Source of the DNA: Ignavibacteriota bacterium
GTDB taxonomy: Bacteria; Bacteroidota; Ignavibacteria; UBA10030; UBA6906
Direction of reading: 5' to 3'
Assembly (NCBI GenBank): GCA_003154425.1
Contig: PMDK01000212.1
Span: 1-39,226, forward strand
Length of the DNA: 39,226 nt
Under the pieces are notes generated by a model. That model worked only from the letters and a program-made list of their open reading frames with translations, searched no databases and was not told the origin of the DNA. Both the position numbers and the translations under genes were made by a program. Shown in pieces: positions 7,577 to 15,524 of the stretch; positions within the stretch are counted from its first letter, which is position 1; each line of letters opens with the position of its first letter.

Positions 7577-10500
7577 ATGAATCCTACACGGAGCATGAGA
7601 AAGCCGGTGTTCGGACTGTTCGTTCTTCTGATGCTGAGCGTCCCCCTGGCATTTGCGGGATTGTCCGAAAAGGACAAGGCGCAGGGGGTGGCCAAGGCGA
7701 GCGGTGACGATCTCTACCGGCCGTTCCTTATCAATAACGTCTTCAACTACTACAGCAACAACGGCGACGGATCCTTCAACAAGTTCAGCACGAACGCTGA
7801 AGGGTTCGAATTTTACAAAGGGACAGGCAAGACGGCGATATACGAAGACGGCGTCGTCTGGGGAGGGTATCACAAGGGCTACTCGACGACGGACTCGCAT
7901 GGGAACGTCATCCCCCAGGCCAAGGTCGGCGGTTCGGTCTACAAACACGGCCTTACTGCGGGACCCATAGTGAAGTACGGGACTGCCACGACGGACCCGG
8001 TGGGAGATGACCCGACAAACCCGGCGAACAGGATCTACAGGGTCCGTCCGGACATCGGGCCGAGTACCACGTTCGACCAGGTCTCTGCGAAGCTCGCATC
8101 GGAAGAGGTGGCGTATATCGGCCGCTACGAGAGCTTCTCGGCGCAGGACATATATAACCAGTATATCAACGACTGGAACCAGTGGCCTGCGGCACTGGGT
8201 GCCCCGTTTACCTACGGAGACACGAACGCCGCGAAAGCGAAACTTCCTTACGATCCAACGCGCGACATCCCGGGGCAGCCCGGCTCGGACCAGACACTCT
8301 GGTACGTGTCGAATGACTGCAACGCGGTGCGCACGGCGGCTCTGGCGGGATCGCCTGTGATAGGTCTCGAAATGAGGCGCACCATCTGGGGATACAAACG
8401 CAAAGGGGCGCTGGGCCAGACGATATTCGCAAGCTCCCTGATCATCAACAAGAGCGGTGCGAAGATCGACACGATGTTCCTCGTACAGTGGTCCGATCCC
8501 GATCTGGGGGACGGGGGTGACGACTACGTGGGGTGCGACACAACGCGGAGCCTCGGCTATGTCTACAACGGCAAGGCCAGCGATGCAACGTACGGGACAG
8601 CAATCCCGGCGGTCGGATTCGATTTCTTCCAGGGCCCTATTATCGCTGGCGCCCCGACTGACACCGCCGTGTTCCAGCTGCAGAAAAGGGGAGGGTACAA
8701 GAATCTCCCCATGTCCACATTCGACTTCTTCTCGCAGGGCTTTACACAATACGCAGATCCTGCGCAGGGTATCGGAGGCGACATACAGTGGTATCGTCTG
8801 ATGAAGGGGACGATCGCGGGATCCGGTTCGCCGTTTATCGATCCGACGACCACCCTGCCGACTAAATTCTGTCTCTACGGCGATCCGACAACGCAGAAGG
8901 GCTGGTGCGACGGCATGGCGGGGCTCACGCCTCAGGACCGCAGGATGTGCCTGGTGACAGGTCCCTTCACGATGGCCGCGGGTGATACGCAGGAGCTCGT
9001 TGTCGCGCTTATCGGCGGCCTCGGAGCGGACTATCTCTCCAGCATCGGTGTCCTCAAGACGATGGATGACAAGGCACAGTCGGCGTATAACAGCCTCTTC
9101 GCCCTGCCGTCTCCTCCTCCGGCGCCGGTCGTGAATGTCGCGGCGCTCGACGGTGAAATCGTCCTGAACTGGGGCGATCTCGTCACGGTCTCGAAGACCG
9201 AAGGGGGTGTGAGCCAGGGATTCACGTTTGAAGGCTACAACATCTATGAATTCCCCGGCCCGTCCAACCAGAATGGAATACTCCTGGGGACGTTTGATCT
9301 CAACGACGGCGTCAAGGTGATCCCGGACACCGCATTTGATCCGGCGACCGGACTGAACCTGATACAGGTTCTGCAGATGGGGACAGACAACGGCATCATC
9401 CACACGATGGACTTCAAAGCCAGCAAAGTGACGGGCCTTCCCCTTGTCAACGGAACGCCGTACTATTTCGGCGTCACTGCATACAGCTACAACGCGAACC
9501 CCCCCGCCGCAGCGGGGACGCACAGCCTCGAGTCTTCCGCCAGCGTCTTGACGATCGTCCCGCATTCTCCGAATCCCGGGACGCGGTACAGCAAGAAGGT
9601 GGGGGATGGGATAAACGGGGTGCTCACGACAGCCGCCGGTTCCGGGGCTTCCGACGGGAGCGTCGTAGCGGTCGTTGTCGATCCTTCGAAACTGAACGGG
9701 GACGGCTACAAGGTCACGTTTGCGACTGACGCCGGCGGGAACACCACATGGAACGTCACCGACGTGACAAAGAGCAGCGTCCTGCTCACCGGGCAGACGA
9801 ACCAGACGGGTGACGGAAACTACCCGATCGTCGACGGCATGCAGGTACGGGTCATGGGTCCGCCTCCCGGCATGAAGACGGGTGACCAGTATCTCAACCC
9901 CGGTGACACCTCAAAATGGGGATGGTACATACCGTCAGGAACCCGCAAGTGGACTCCGTCGGGCTCGGATGCTGCGAACTCCTTCCATCTCGAGGGGTTC
10001 ACGCGCGGCGGCCTTTACAACGGCGCTATCGGGAATGCGTACGACCACTGGTATTCGGGAGGTGTGACGTACGACAAGCTCACAAATGTGCTCATCAAGT
10101 TTGCAGCGACCGACAGCACATGGAATGTGACTGCGACGCCGACGGACGCCAATTTCTCCCGGGGATACAGGTACGTCCGCCATGCAAACGATAATTCGAC
10201 GTTTGCCACGCATCCCACCTGGTCGGCGCTGATCCCGAACAAGGTTGCGGGGTACGCGTATCAGGATTACAACTACAGCGTCCCCTTCTCGGCCTGGAAT
10301 GTGGATGCGGTCCCGCCGGTGAGGCTTAACGTGGGACATCTCGAGAATAACGCCACCGGCGGTTTCCTCGACGGTAAGTGGTGGCCGCCTTCATCGAGCA
10401 TGGCCGGCGTGGACAATGCGCTCACGCAGCGTGAGTGGTTCTTTATATTCAACACGCCGTATGATGTCACCACGCCGAACCCGGCAATGATGGTGGACAT

Positions 10501-10990
10501 TTTGAGCGTGGAAACGCCGATGATGTGGGCCGGGTTGCCTGACCGTACGGCGGATGCGTATGCCGCGGGGGATCAGTTCATGATCCTCACGAACCACGTC
10601 AACGGCTCCGCGCACACGTTCAGCTGGACGGCCACAAAGTCAATCATCGCGGATGCCGCGGCGGCGAAGCTGGACGTGACGAAGGCCAACGTGTTCCCGA
10701 ACCCGTATCTCGGGTTCAACCCGCTGGAGGTGAACAAGTACGCGAGGTTCGTGACGTTCACCCACCTCCCCGCGTCGGCGACGATCCGTGTATTCACGCT
10801 CTCCGGCACGCTGGTCCGGACGATCATCAAGAACGATCCGTCCCAGTTCATCCAGTGGGATCTGAACAATGAAAAGGGATTCCCGGTCGCCGCAGGGATG
10901 TACATCGTCTACATCGACATGCACGACCTGGGGACCAAGACACTGAAACTGGGTGTCATTCCCGAGCAGCAGTATCTTGACCGCTGGTAA
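7577..10990 (+). CDS. Large secreted protein with FN3-like region and type IX-like/FlgD-like C-terminal domain
   Basis: I recognise domains but not a specific function. The 1137-residue protein has a signal peptide (hydrophobic 10-27, cut after AFA). The N-terminal half has unknown fold and contains an acidic stretch, SDPDLGDGGDDYVGCDTTR (306-324), of a type repeatedly seen in secreted proteins of FCB bacteria. A fibronectin-III-like segment spans about 515-665 (EIVLNWGD ... PYYFGVTAYSYN). The C-terminus (about 1036-1128) has VFPNPY and a FlgD-Ig/type IX sorting-like pattern, QWDLNNEKGFPVAAGMYIVYID. Unusually, the chain continues nine residues (PEQQYLDRW) beyond the expected last strand. AGGAGG at 7563-7568 fixes the ATG. 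It lies between a TonB receptor and a PorV-like gene, so I infer it is exported to the cell surface. Confidence 0.8.
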   Translation: MNPTRSMRKPVFGLFVLLMLSVPLAFAGLSEKDKAQGVAKASGDDLYRPFLINNVFNYYSNNGDGSFNKFSTNAEGFEFYKGTGKTAIYEDGVVWGGYHKGYSTTDSHGNVIPQAKVGGSVYKHGLTAGPIVKYGTATTDPVGDDPTNPANRIYRVRPDIGPSTTFDQVSAKLASEEVAYIGRYESFSAQDIYNQYINDWNQWPAALGAPFTYGDTNAAKAKLPYDPTRDIPGQPGSDQTLWYVSNDCNAVRTAALAGSPVIGLEMRRTIWGYKRKGALGQTIFASSLIINKSGAKIDTMFLVQWSDPDLGDGGDDYVGCDTTRSLGYVYNGKASDATYGTAIPAVGFDFFQGPIIAGAPTDTAVFQLQKRGGYKNLPMSTFDFFSQGFTQYADPAQGIGGDIQWYRLMKGTIAGSGSPFIDPTTTLPTKFCLYGDPTTQKGWCDGMAGLTPQDRRMCLVTGPFTMAAGDTQELVVALIGGLGADYLSSIGVLKTMDDKAQSAYNSLFALPSPPPAPVVNVAALDGEIVLNWGDLVTVSKTEGGVSQGFTFEGYNIYEFPGPSNQNGILLGTFDLNDGVKVIPDTAFDPATGLNLIQVLQMGTDNGIIHTMDFKASKVTGLPLVNGTPYYFGVTAYSYNANPPAAAGTHSLESSASVLTIVPHSPNPGTRYSKKVGDGINGVLTTAAGSGASDGSVVAVVVDPSKLNGDGYKVTFATDAGGNTTWNVTDVTKSSVLLTGQTNQTGDGNYPIVDGMQVRVMGPPPGMKTGDQYLNPGDTSKWGWYIPSGTRKWTPSGSDAANSFHLEGFTRGGLYNGAIGNAYDHWYSGGVTYDKLTNVLIKFAATDSTWNVTATPTDANFSRGYRYVRHANDNSTFATHPTWSALIPNKVAGYAYQDYNYSVPFSAWNVDAVPPVRLNVGHLENNATGGFLDGKWWPPSSSMAGVDNALTQREWFFIFNTPYDVTTPNPAMMVDILSVETPMMWAGLPDRTADAYAAGDQFMILTNHVNGSAHTFSWTATKSIIADAAAAKLDVTKANVFPNPYLGFNPLEVNKYARFVTFTHLPASATIRVFTLSGTLVRTIIKNDPSQFIQWDLNNEKGFPVAAGMYIVYIDMHDLGTKTLKLGVIPEQQYLDRW

Positions 10991-11005
10991 CGATTCCGCG
11001 TCCGT

Positions 11006-11033
11006 CCTGTGCGCACCTCGCGGTGCGCACAGG
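11006..11033 (+). repeat. Perfect 12-bp inverted repeat between the secreted-protein and PorV-like genes
   Basis: CCTGTGCGCACC (11006-11017) and GGTGCGCACAGG (11022-11033) are exact reverse complements separated by TCGC. No T-run follows, so it is not an ordinary intrinsic terminator. In the message it would form a very stable stem-loop 16 bases after the upstream stop and 49 bases before the PorV-like start, a position suited to mRNA processing or protection. Confidence 0.75.
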
Positions 11034-11081
11034 GCTGGAAAGAACTGCAACGAGCATACGGTAAACGAAAGGAGCTTTTCC

Positions 11082-12128
11082 ATGAATAACAAAGTTACGC
11101 GGACGGCGGTCTGCCTGGTACTGCTGGCCTGCATCGCATCTTTTGCGACCGCTGCCAACAAGGACCGCATCGGGACCGCCGGCGCGCAGGAATTGCTGAT
11201 CCCCGTGGGCGCTCGTTCGATCGCCATGGGGGGATCGAGCATGGTGTTTGCGACCGGTGCAGAAGCGATCTACTGGAACCCGGCTGGGCTGGGACGCATG
11301 ACCAGCTCCGTGGATGCCATGTTGTCCAGCATGAACTACATTGCGGACATCGGCATCATCTACGGCGCGGTCGGCGTGAAGGCCGGCGATTTCGGCACGC
11401 TCGGGTTCTCGATCAAATCGGTGAACTTCGGCAGCATCCCGGTGACGACGACGTCGTTCCCTGATGGAACCGGGGAGCAGTATTCGCCGGTGTACATCAC
11501 CATGGGTGTGACATATTCAAAGGCGCTCACAGACCGGATTGCAATCGGCGTGACGGCAAACCTGGTGTCGGAGCGGATCCTGGAACTGAGCGCGAGCACT
11601 GTCGCTCTGAACTTCGGCATCCAGTACCAGAACCTCGGCCTCCAGGGGCTCAACCTGGGGATCGCGGTGAAGAACATCGGCGCCGGCCTCCAGTTCAACG
11701 GATCGAACCTCCTGTATCCGGCCGCTGCGTCGAGCGGGCTGCGCGGGACGCAGCAGTACGCGATCCAGGCTGCCGCCGCGGACCTTCCCTCGTGCATTGA
11801 AATAGGGATCGGGTACGCGCGCAAGTTCGACGAGAAGAACGGGCTGAGCATCGGGGGCGTGTTCCGGAACAACAACTACCAGGACGATGAATACAACCTC
11901 GGGGCGGAGTATGCGTTCAACGATCTCCTGTTCGTCCGGGGCGGGTACACGTTTGAGCCGCAGTCGGTCAAGGACATCGCGGGACAGAACAGCTACCCGT
12001 TTGACTATACGCTCGGTGCTGGGATCCACTATCCGGTCGGCGACCTCGATCTTTCGGTCGACTACGCGTACCAGCACGTGAAATACTTCAGCGGCAACAA
12101 CGTGTTTACGCTCCGTCTGGGCTTCTGA
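11082..12128 (+). CDS. PorV/PorQ-family outer-membrane beta-barrel protein
   Basis: The 348-residue protein has a signal peptide (MNNKVTRTAVCLVLLACIAS, cut near residue 24). It carries the family hallmark GARSIAMGGSSMVFATGAEAIYWNPAGLG at about 37-65 and ends in alternating beta-strands finishing FTLRLGF. The fold is the FadL/OMPP1-like barrel. In type IX secretion PorV carries cargo from the translocon to the attachment machinery; paralogues are numerous in FCB bacteria and many have no assigned job. ATG 11082 is chosen because AAAGGAG at 11068-11074 precedes it and the signal peptide begins there; the open frame extends upstream across the inverted repeat. Its position right after a protein with a type IX-like C-terminal domain suggests it helps export or anchor that protein (inference). 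A strong terminator follows. Confidence 0.85.
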   Translation: MNNKVTRTAVCLVLLACIASFATAANKDRIGTAGAQELLIPVGARSIAMGGSSMVFATGAEAIYWNPAGLGRMTSSVDAMLSSMNYIADIGIIYGAVGVKAGDFGTLGFSIKSVNFGSIPVTTTSFPDGTGEQYSPVYITMGVTYSKALTDRIAIGVTANLVSERILELSASTVALNFGIQYQNLGLQGLNLGIAVKNIGAGLQFNGSNLLYPAAASSGLRGTQQYAIQAAAADLPSCIEIGIGYARKFDEKNGLSIGGVFRNNNYQDDEYNLGAEYAFNDLLFVRGGYTFEPQSVKDIAGQNSYPFDYTLGAGIHYPVGDLDLSVDYAYQHVKYFSGNNVFTLRLGF

Positions 12129-12154
12129 TCTGGTGCCTTTGTTTCATGTCATCC

Positions 12155-12188
12155 GGGAAGCCCCGCACACTGCGGGGCTTCCCTTTTT
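12155..12188 (+). terminator. Strong intrinsic terminator of the envelope operon
   Basis: GGGAAGCCCCGCA (12155-12167) pairs over 13 bases with TGCGGGGCTTCCC (12171-12183) around a CAC loop, followed by TTTTT (12184-12188). It lies 27 bases after the PorV-like stop codon and separates that operon from the PIG-L-like gene. Confidence 0.92.
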
Positions 12189-12207
12189 ATTCGTGGAAAG
12201 GCGTATC

Positions 12208-14553
12208 GTGCGCATCGCATTCTTCCCCCCCCGTCTCTTTTTCCGGCTCTGGATTCTCGCCTTGCTCTCCTTTCCCGCAACCGGGCTTGCCGGGGACTCC
12301 CCGTACCTGAGCGCCGCGGGACCCGGCGCCAGGCACCAGGCGATACTCGACCTCGGAAGTCCCGCTGTCGTCATGTCCATCGCCGCCGAACCGGGGGAAG
12401 AGGATCTCCCGACGCTCACAGCTCTCCGGATGGGCTCCGGGGCGCGTGTCGTGAGCGTGTACGTGACGGACGGCGGCGCAACGCCGAGCGATATCGACGG
12501 GGACCTTCCCCTCCGGGTTGCCGCACGCAGGAAGGTTGAAGCGGAGAGTGTCATAAGGGGGGTGGGTGGTGAGGCGTTCTTTCTGGGGTTCCCGGATTAT
12601 GGATTTGTCAGTCAGAAGGGGAGCCTGGAACAACTCTGGAACCGTGACTCCCTCATGGAGAGGTTCGTCCTGGCGATCCGCATGTACCGCCCCGATGCGA
12701 TTCTGCTGGCCTCTGATGTTCGTGCAGAGGGGGGAGACACTGTCCGGTCGGCCCTGATACGTGAGATCCTGATGGGCGCCTCAGGCGTCTCGGCGCGACC
12801 CGTGCCGTCGGGACCCGGCGCATGGACGGTCTCCCGGATTCTCGAGGAAGCCCCCTCACCGGGCTCAGGTCTCGCGGCCGCAGTTGACGGAATCCACCCC
12901 CTCTGGAAGAAATCGTACCGGAGGATCGCCCGGGAGGCGGCCCAGGGATACCGCTCACTCCGCTATCAGTTCAGTGAATGGAACGCCGGCCGGAAGGGAA
13001 CCTACAGGTCACTTGCAGGGAGGGACGGGGCCTCGCGGGGCCTGCCGCATGGTCTAATTGAGGGGTTACCCGTCATCCCCGTGACTCTGAATGATGCCGC
13101 CTCGGATGTGCGGCAGGCAGCCTCGGATGCTGCAAAGGGGCAGGATGAAACGGCTCTCCAATCCATCTCCAGGGCGATCGCGCGGGTCGAAAACAGCATA
13201 ACGACAAGGAAAGCTTCGCTCGGGAGCCTCGAGAAACGCCTCCTCCTCTCATGGAAAGAAAAACTGGAGGATCTCCGCTGTACAGTCCTTGGTATTGATG
13301 TCAGGTTTGCTGTCAGTGACACGCTGATCGCCCGAAGACAGTTGTTCACGCTCCGGTTTCCGAAGGACCGGAAATTCCCCGTAAAGGGGCGTTCGGAGAT
13401 CATATTCCCCCTGGCGATCGACAGCACCTGGTTGATCAACCGGGGCGAAGGGTTCCGGTTTTCGTTTTCGCTTCCGGACACGTTCGATATCGTCACTCCG
13501 GAGATCATGGAATTCAACAGGCCGGTCTCGACGAACGGCTCCGACAAGTTCACGCTCAACACCAGAATTCCTTTCGTCATAGCGCACAAGGACCCGGACC
13601 CGCTCAGAAATTTCGCCTGTCGCAGGGAGATGGTCGTCGGCGTCTCTCCGGTGCAGTCAGCCGAGATTCTCACCCCCTTCGTCCGGGTCACCCGGGGTGA
13701 GCGCCTCATCGTTCACCTTCAGAACGTCTCCCGTGATCCATACAGGGGCTCGATCTCGGTCGGAGATTCTGTCGCGTTGGAAACGCGTCTCCCGGTGGTT
13801 CTCAGGCGAAGCGGCATCGCCAGTCGTGACACGCTCCCACTCGCCTGGAGGGACAGCGTGCCGGACGGTGACCACCCGGTGGCTCTCCGGATAGGGAAAG
13901 GGAAGCCTGTGGGGGTCTTTACCGCCCGCAAGTTCCAGGCGCTTGCCGACACATCCCGCCCCGTCGGGCTGCTCACAGGCCTCCTTGACAGTCCTCTGGA
14001 GGAGGCGCTGCGGCGGCTCCACATCCCCTGCCGCCTGCTCGATGGTTCGTTCCGCGACACTTCGGTGACGAAGATCCGCACGATCCTCATCGACAGAGAC
14101 GCATGTGTGCTCCGCCCCGACGGGGCACGGACCGCGGCGGCGATCGGGAAGTGGGTGCGTGCCGGAGGGCATTGCGTGATGCTGCGTCAGCATCCTCGTG
14201 CCGCTCCGGGAAACCCCCTGACGGAGATTGCGGGCTTCGCCATGACGTGCGTGATGGCTCCCGGGGCGCCCGTGATCGCTGACAGCACGAGCGGCATCCT
14301 CTCGCATCCCAATCCGATCTCCGGAGCGGACTGGCGCGGCTGGATCATCTCACGGGCGCAGTCCCCGGTCGTGGCGTCTCGTGAGGCGGATCAGGTGGTC
14401 CATCTTCGGGACGAACTGACCGGTGCGCCGCTCATCACATCCGTGAAGATCGGGACGGGGACGCTGACTGCCGTGGCACTCGATCTGCTCCCCCAGTTAC
14501 AGATTGTCCACCCTGGGGCGTGCCGCCTGCTCGCAAATCTGGTGTCATACTGA
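12208..14553 (+). CDS. Secreted PIG-L/LmbE-fold protein with degenerate active site
   Basis: PIG-L proteins are zinc-dependent N-deacetylases. This 781-residue protein belongs to the long extracytoplasmic subgroup. It has a signal peptide (MRIAFFPPRLFFRLWILALL, cut near 28), a PIG-L domain at about 50-200, a linker, a beta-rich middle and a C-terminal amidotransferase-like domain from about 590 (GTLTAVALDLLPQ near the end). The usual AHPDDE metal motif reads AEPGEE at 60-65. The later His-containing motif, expected after residue 170, reads AEGGDTVRSAL. The zinc ligands therefore appear lost while LGFPDYGF (126-133) is kept. I chose GTG 12208: GGAAAGG at 12195-12201 precedes it, the signal peptide starts there, and the longer frame would begin upstream of the terminator hairpin. 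Function unknown; binding rather than catalysis is possible. Confidence 0.75.
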   Translation: MRIAFFPPRLFFRLWILALLSFPATGLAGDSPYLSAAGPGARHQAILDLGSPAVVMSIAAEPGEEDLPTLTALRMGSGARVVSVYVTDGGATPSDIDGDLPLRVAARRKVEAESVIRGVGGEAFFLGFPDYGFVSQKGSLEQLWNRDSLMERFVLAIRMYRPDAILLASDVRAEGGDTVRSALIREILMGASGVSARPVPSGPGAWTVSRILEEAPSPGSGLAAAVDGIHPLWKKSYRRIAREAAQGYRSLRYQFSEWNAGRKGTYRSLAGRDGASRGLPHGLIEGLPVIPVTLNDAASDVRQAASDAAKGQDETALQSISRAIARVENSITTRKASLGSLEKRLLLSWKEKLEDLRCTVLGIDVRFAVSDTLIARRQLFTLRFPKDRKFPVKGRSEIIFPLAIDSTWLINRGEGFRFSFSLPDTFDIVTPEIMEFNRPVSTNGSDKFTLNTRIPFVIAHKDPDPLRNFACRREMVVGVSPVQSAEILTPFVRVTRGERLIVHLQNVSRDPYRGSISVGDSVALETRLPVVLRRSGIASRDTLPLAWRDSVPDGDHPVALRIGKGKPVGVFTARKFQALADTSRPVGLLTGLLDSPLEEALRRLHIPCRLLDGSFRDTSVTKIRTILIDRDACVLRPDGARTAAAIGKWVRAGGHCVMLRQHPRAAPGNPLTEIAGFAMTCVMAPGAPVIADSTSGILSHPNPISGADWRGWIISRAQSPVVASREADQVVHLRDELTGAPLITSVKIGTGTLTAVALDLLPQLQIVHPGACRLLANLVSY

Positions 14554-14576
14554 GTATACACACTGGAGCCACTGCC

Positions 14577-15461
14577 ATGCGCCGTCCGGTCCGCGTTTGT
14601 GTCACGGTTCTCAGCGTATTGGTCCTCTCCGCCCGGCCGGCTCTTCCGCAGCCATTGCCGGTGTCCGGCACGGCATTTGATGCCGACCTGTACGGAAACC
14701 TGTATGTGCTCGATGCCGGGAAGAACACCCTCTGTCTGTACGACAAATCGGGTCTGCTCCAGCGCGATGTCGGCGGGCCCGGCTGGAGTGACGGGCAGTT
14801 TGACAGGCCTTCGGGCGTCTGGGCCCGGAACGGCATAGACGTCTTCGTCGCCGACTACGGCAACCACCGGATAGAGAGGTTTGACCGCTCGCTGAATTTT
14901 GTGTCGTCGTTCTCGACGCGAGAGAGCGACAATCCCGACGATCGTTTCGGCTATCCATCCGGTGTCGCTCTTTCGCGGCTCGGCGAACTGTTCATTTGCG
15001 ACACGGAAAATAGCCGGATCGTCAAAGTGGACAGGTTCAGTACGGTTGAGCGGACATTCGGCGGGATCGGAGGGGGAAGAGGACATCTGGCGACGCCGAC
15101 GTCCGTGGCCGTGGGCCCGAAAGATGCAGTGTATGTCCTTGACGGAGAACGAGTGGCGGTGTTTGATGCGTTCGGAAACTACGTGCGGGACCTCATGCCC
15201 GGGCTCTTCAGGCGCCCCACGGCACTGTTCGCAGACAATACCGTTGTCGCCGTCGTCGACAGCACGACTATCCTCCTGTTTGATGCAGATGAACGTCCTG
15301 CGGGAGCAATTCCTATCAGCACACTTGCCCCCGCCGGAGCGGGCATCCGTGCCCTTGTCGTCTCCTCCGGAGCACTGTACATATTCACCGGAGAGGAAAT
15401 TCTGCGCGTGCCCGACCCCGGGCGGCGCTCCGATCGTGAGACGAATCCAGAGTCTCACTAG
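14577..15461 (+). CDS. Secreted NHL-repeat beta-propeller protein
   Basis: The 294-residue protein has a basic, hydrophobic signal peptide (MRRPVRVCVTVLSVLVLSA, cut around ALPQ). About five NHL-type repeats follow, recognisable as DADLYGNLYVLDAGKNTLCLYD, a blade with VFVADYGNHRIERFD, one with LFICDTENSRIVKVD, and later YVLDGERVAVFDAFG. These propellers usually mediate binding. ATG 14577 is preferred over an upstream in-frame start because GGAG at 14565-14568 precedes it and the signal peptide then starts properly. It begins 23 bases after the PIG-L-like gene and is probably co-transcribed with it, so the two may act together in the envelope. It converges on the SGNH hydrolase gene, 63 bases away; no clear terminator is visible between them. 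Ligand unknown. Confidence 0.8.
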   Translation: MRRPVRVCVTVLSVLVLSARPALPQPLPVSGTAFDADLYGNLYVLDAGKNTLCLYDKSGLLQRDVGGPGWSDGQFDRPSGVWARNGIDVFVADYGNHRIERFDRSLNFVSSFSTRESDNPDDRFGYPSGVALSRLGELFICDTENSRIVKVDRFSTVERTFGGIGGGRGHLATPTSVAVGPKDAVYVLDGERVAVFDAFGNYVRDLMPGLFRRPTALFADNTVVAVVDSTTILLFDADERPAGAIPISTLAPAGAGIRALVVSSGALYIFTGEEILRVPDPGRRSDRETNPESH

Positions 15462-15524
15462 CGATCGGATGCACTATGTGCCTATCCTGACATGCGGTAA
15501 GCCCTTCGTCGCTGCGATCGGGAA

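Noticed and set aside
7370-9565. 731-codon open frame on the minus strand
   Set aside because: It lies opposite the TonB receptor end and the secreted protein gene, is Arg/Val-rich without motifs, and is a GC-driven shadow.
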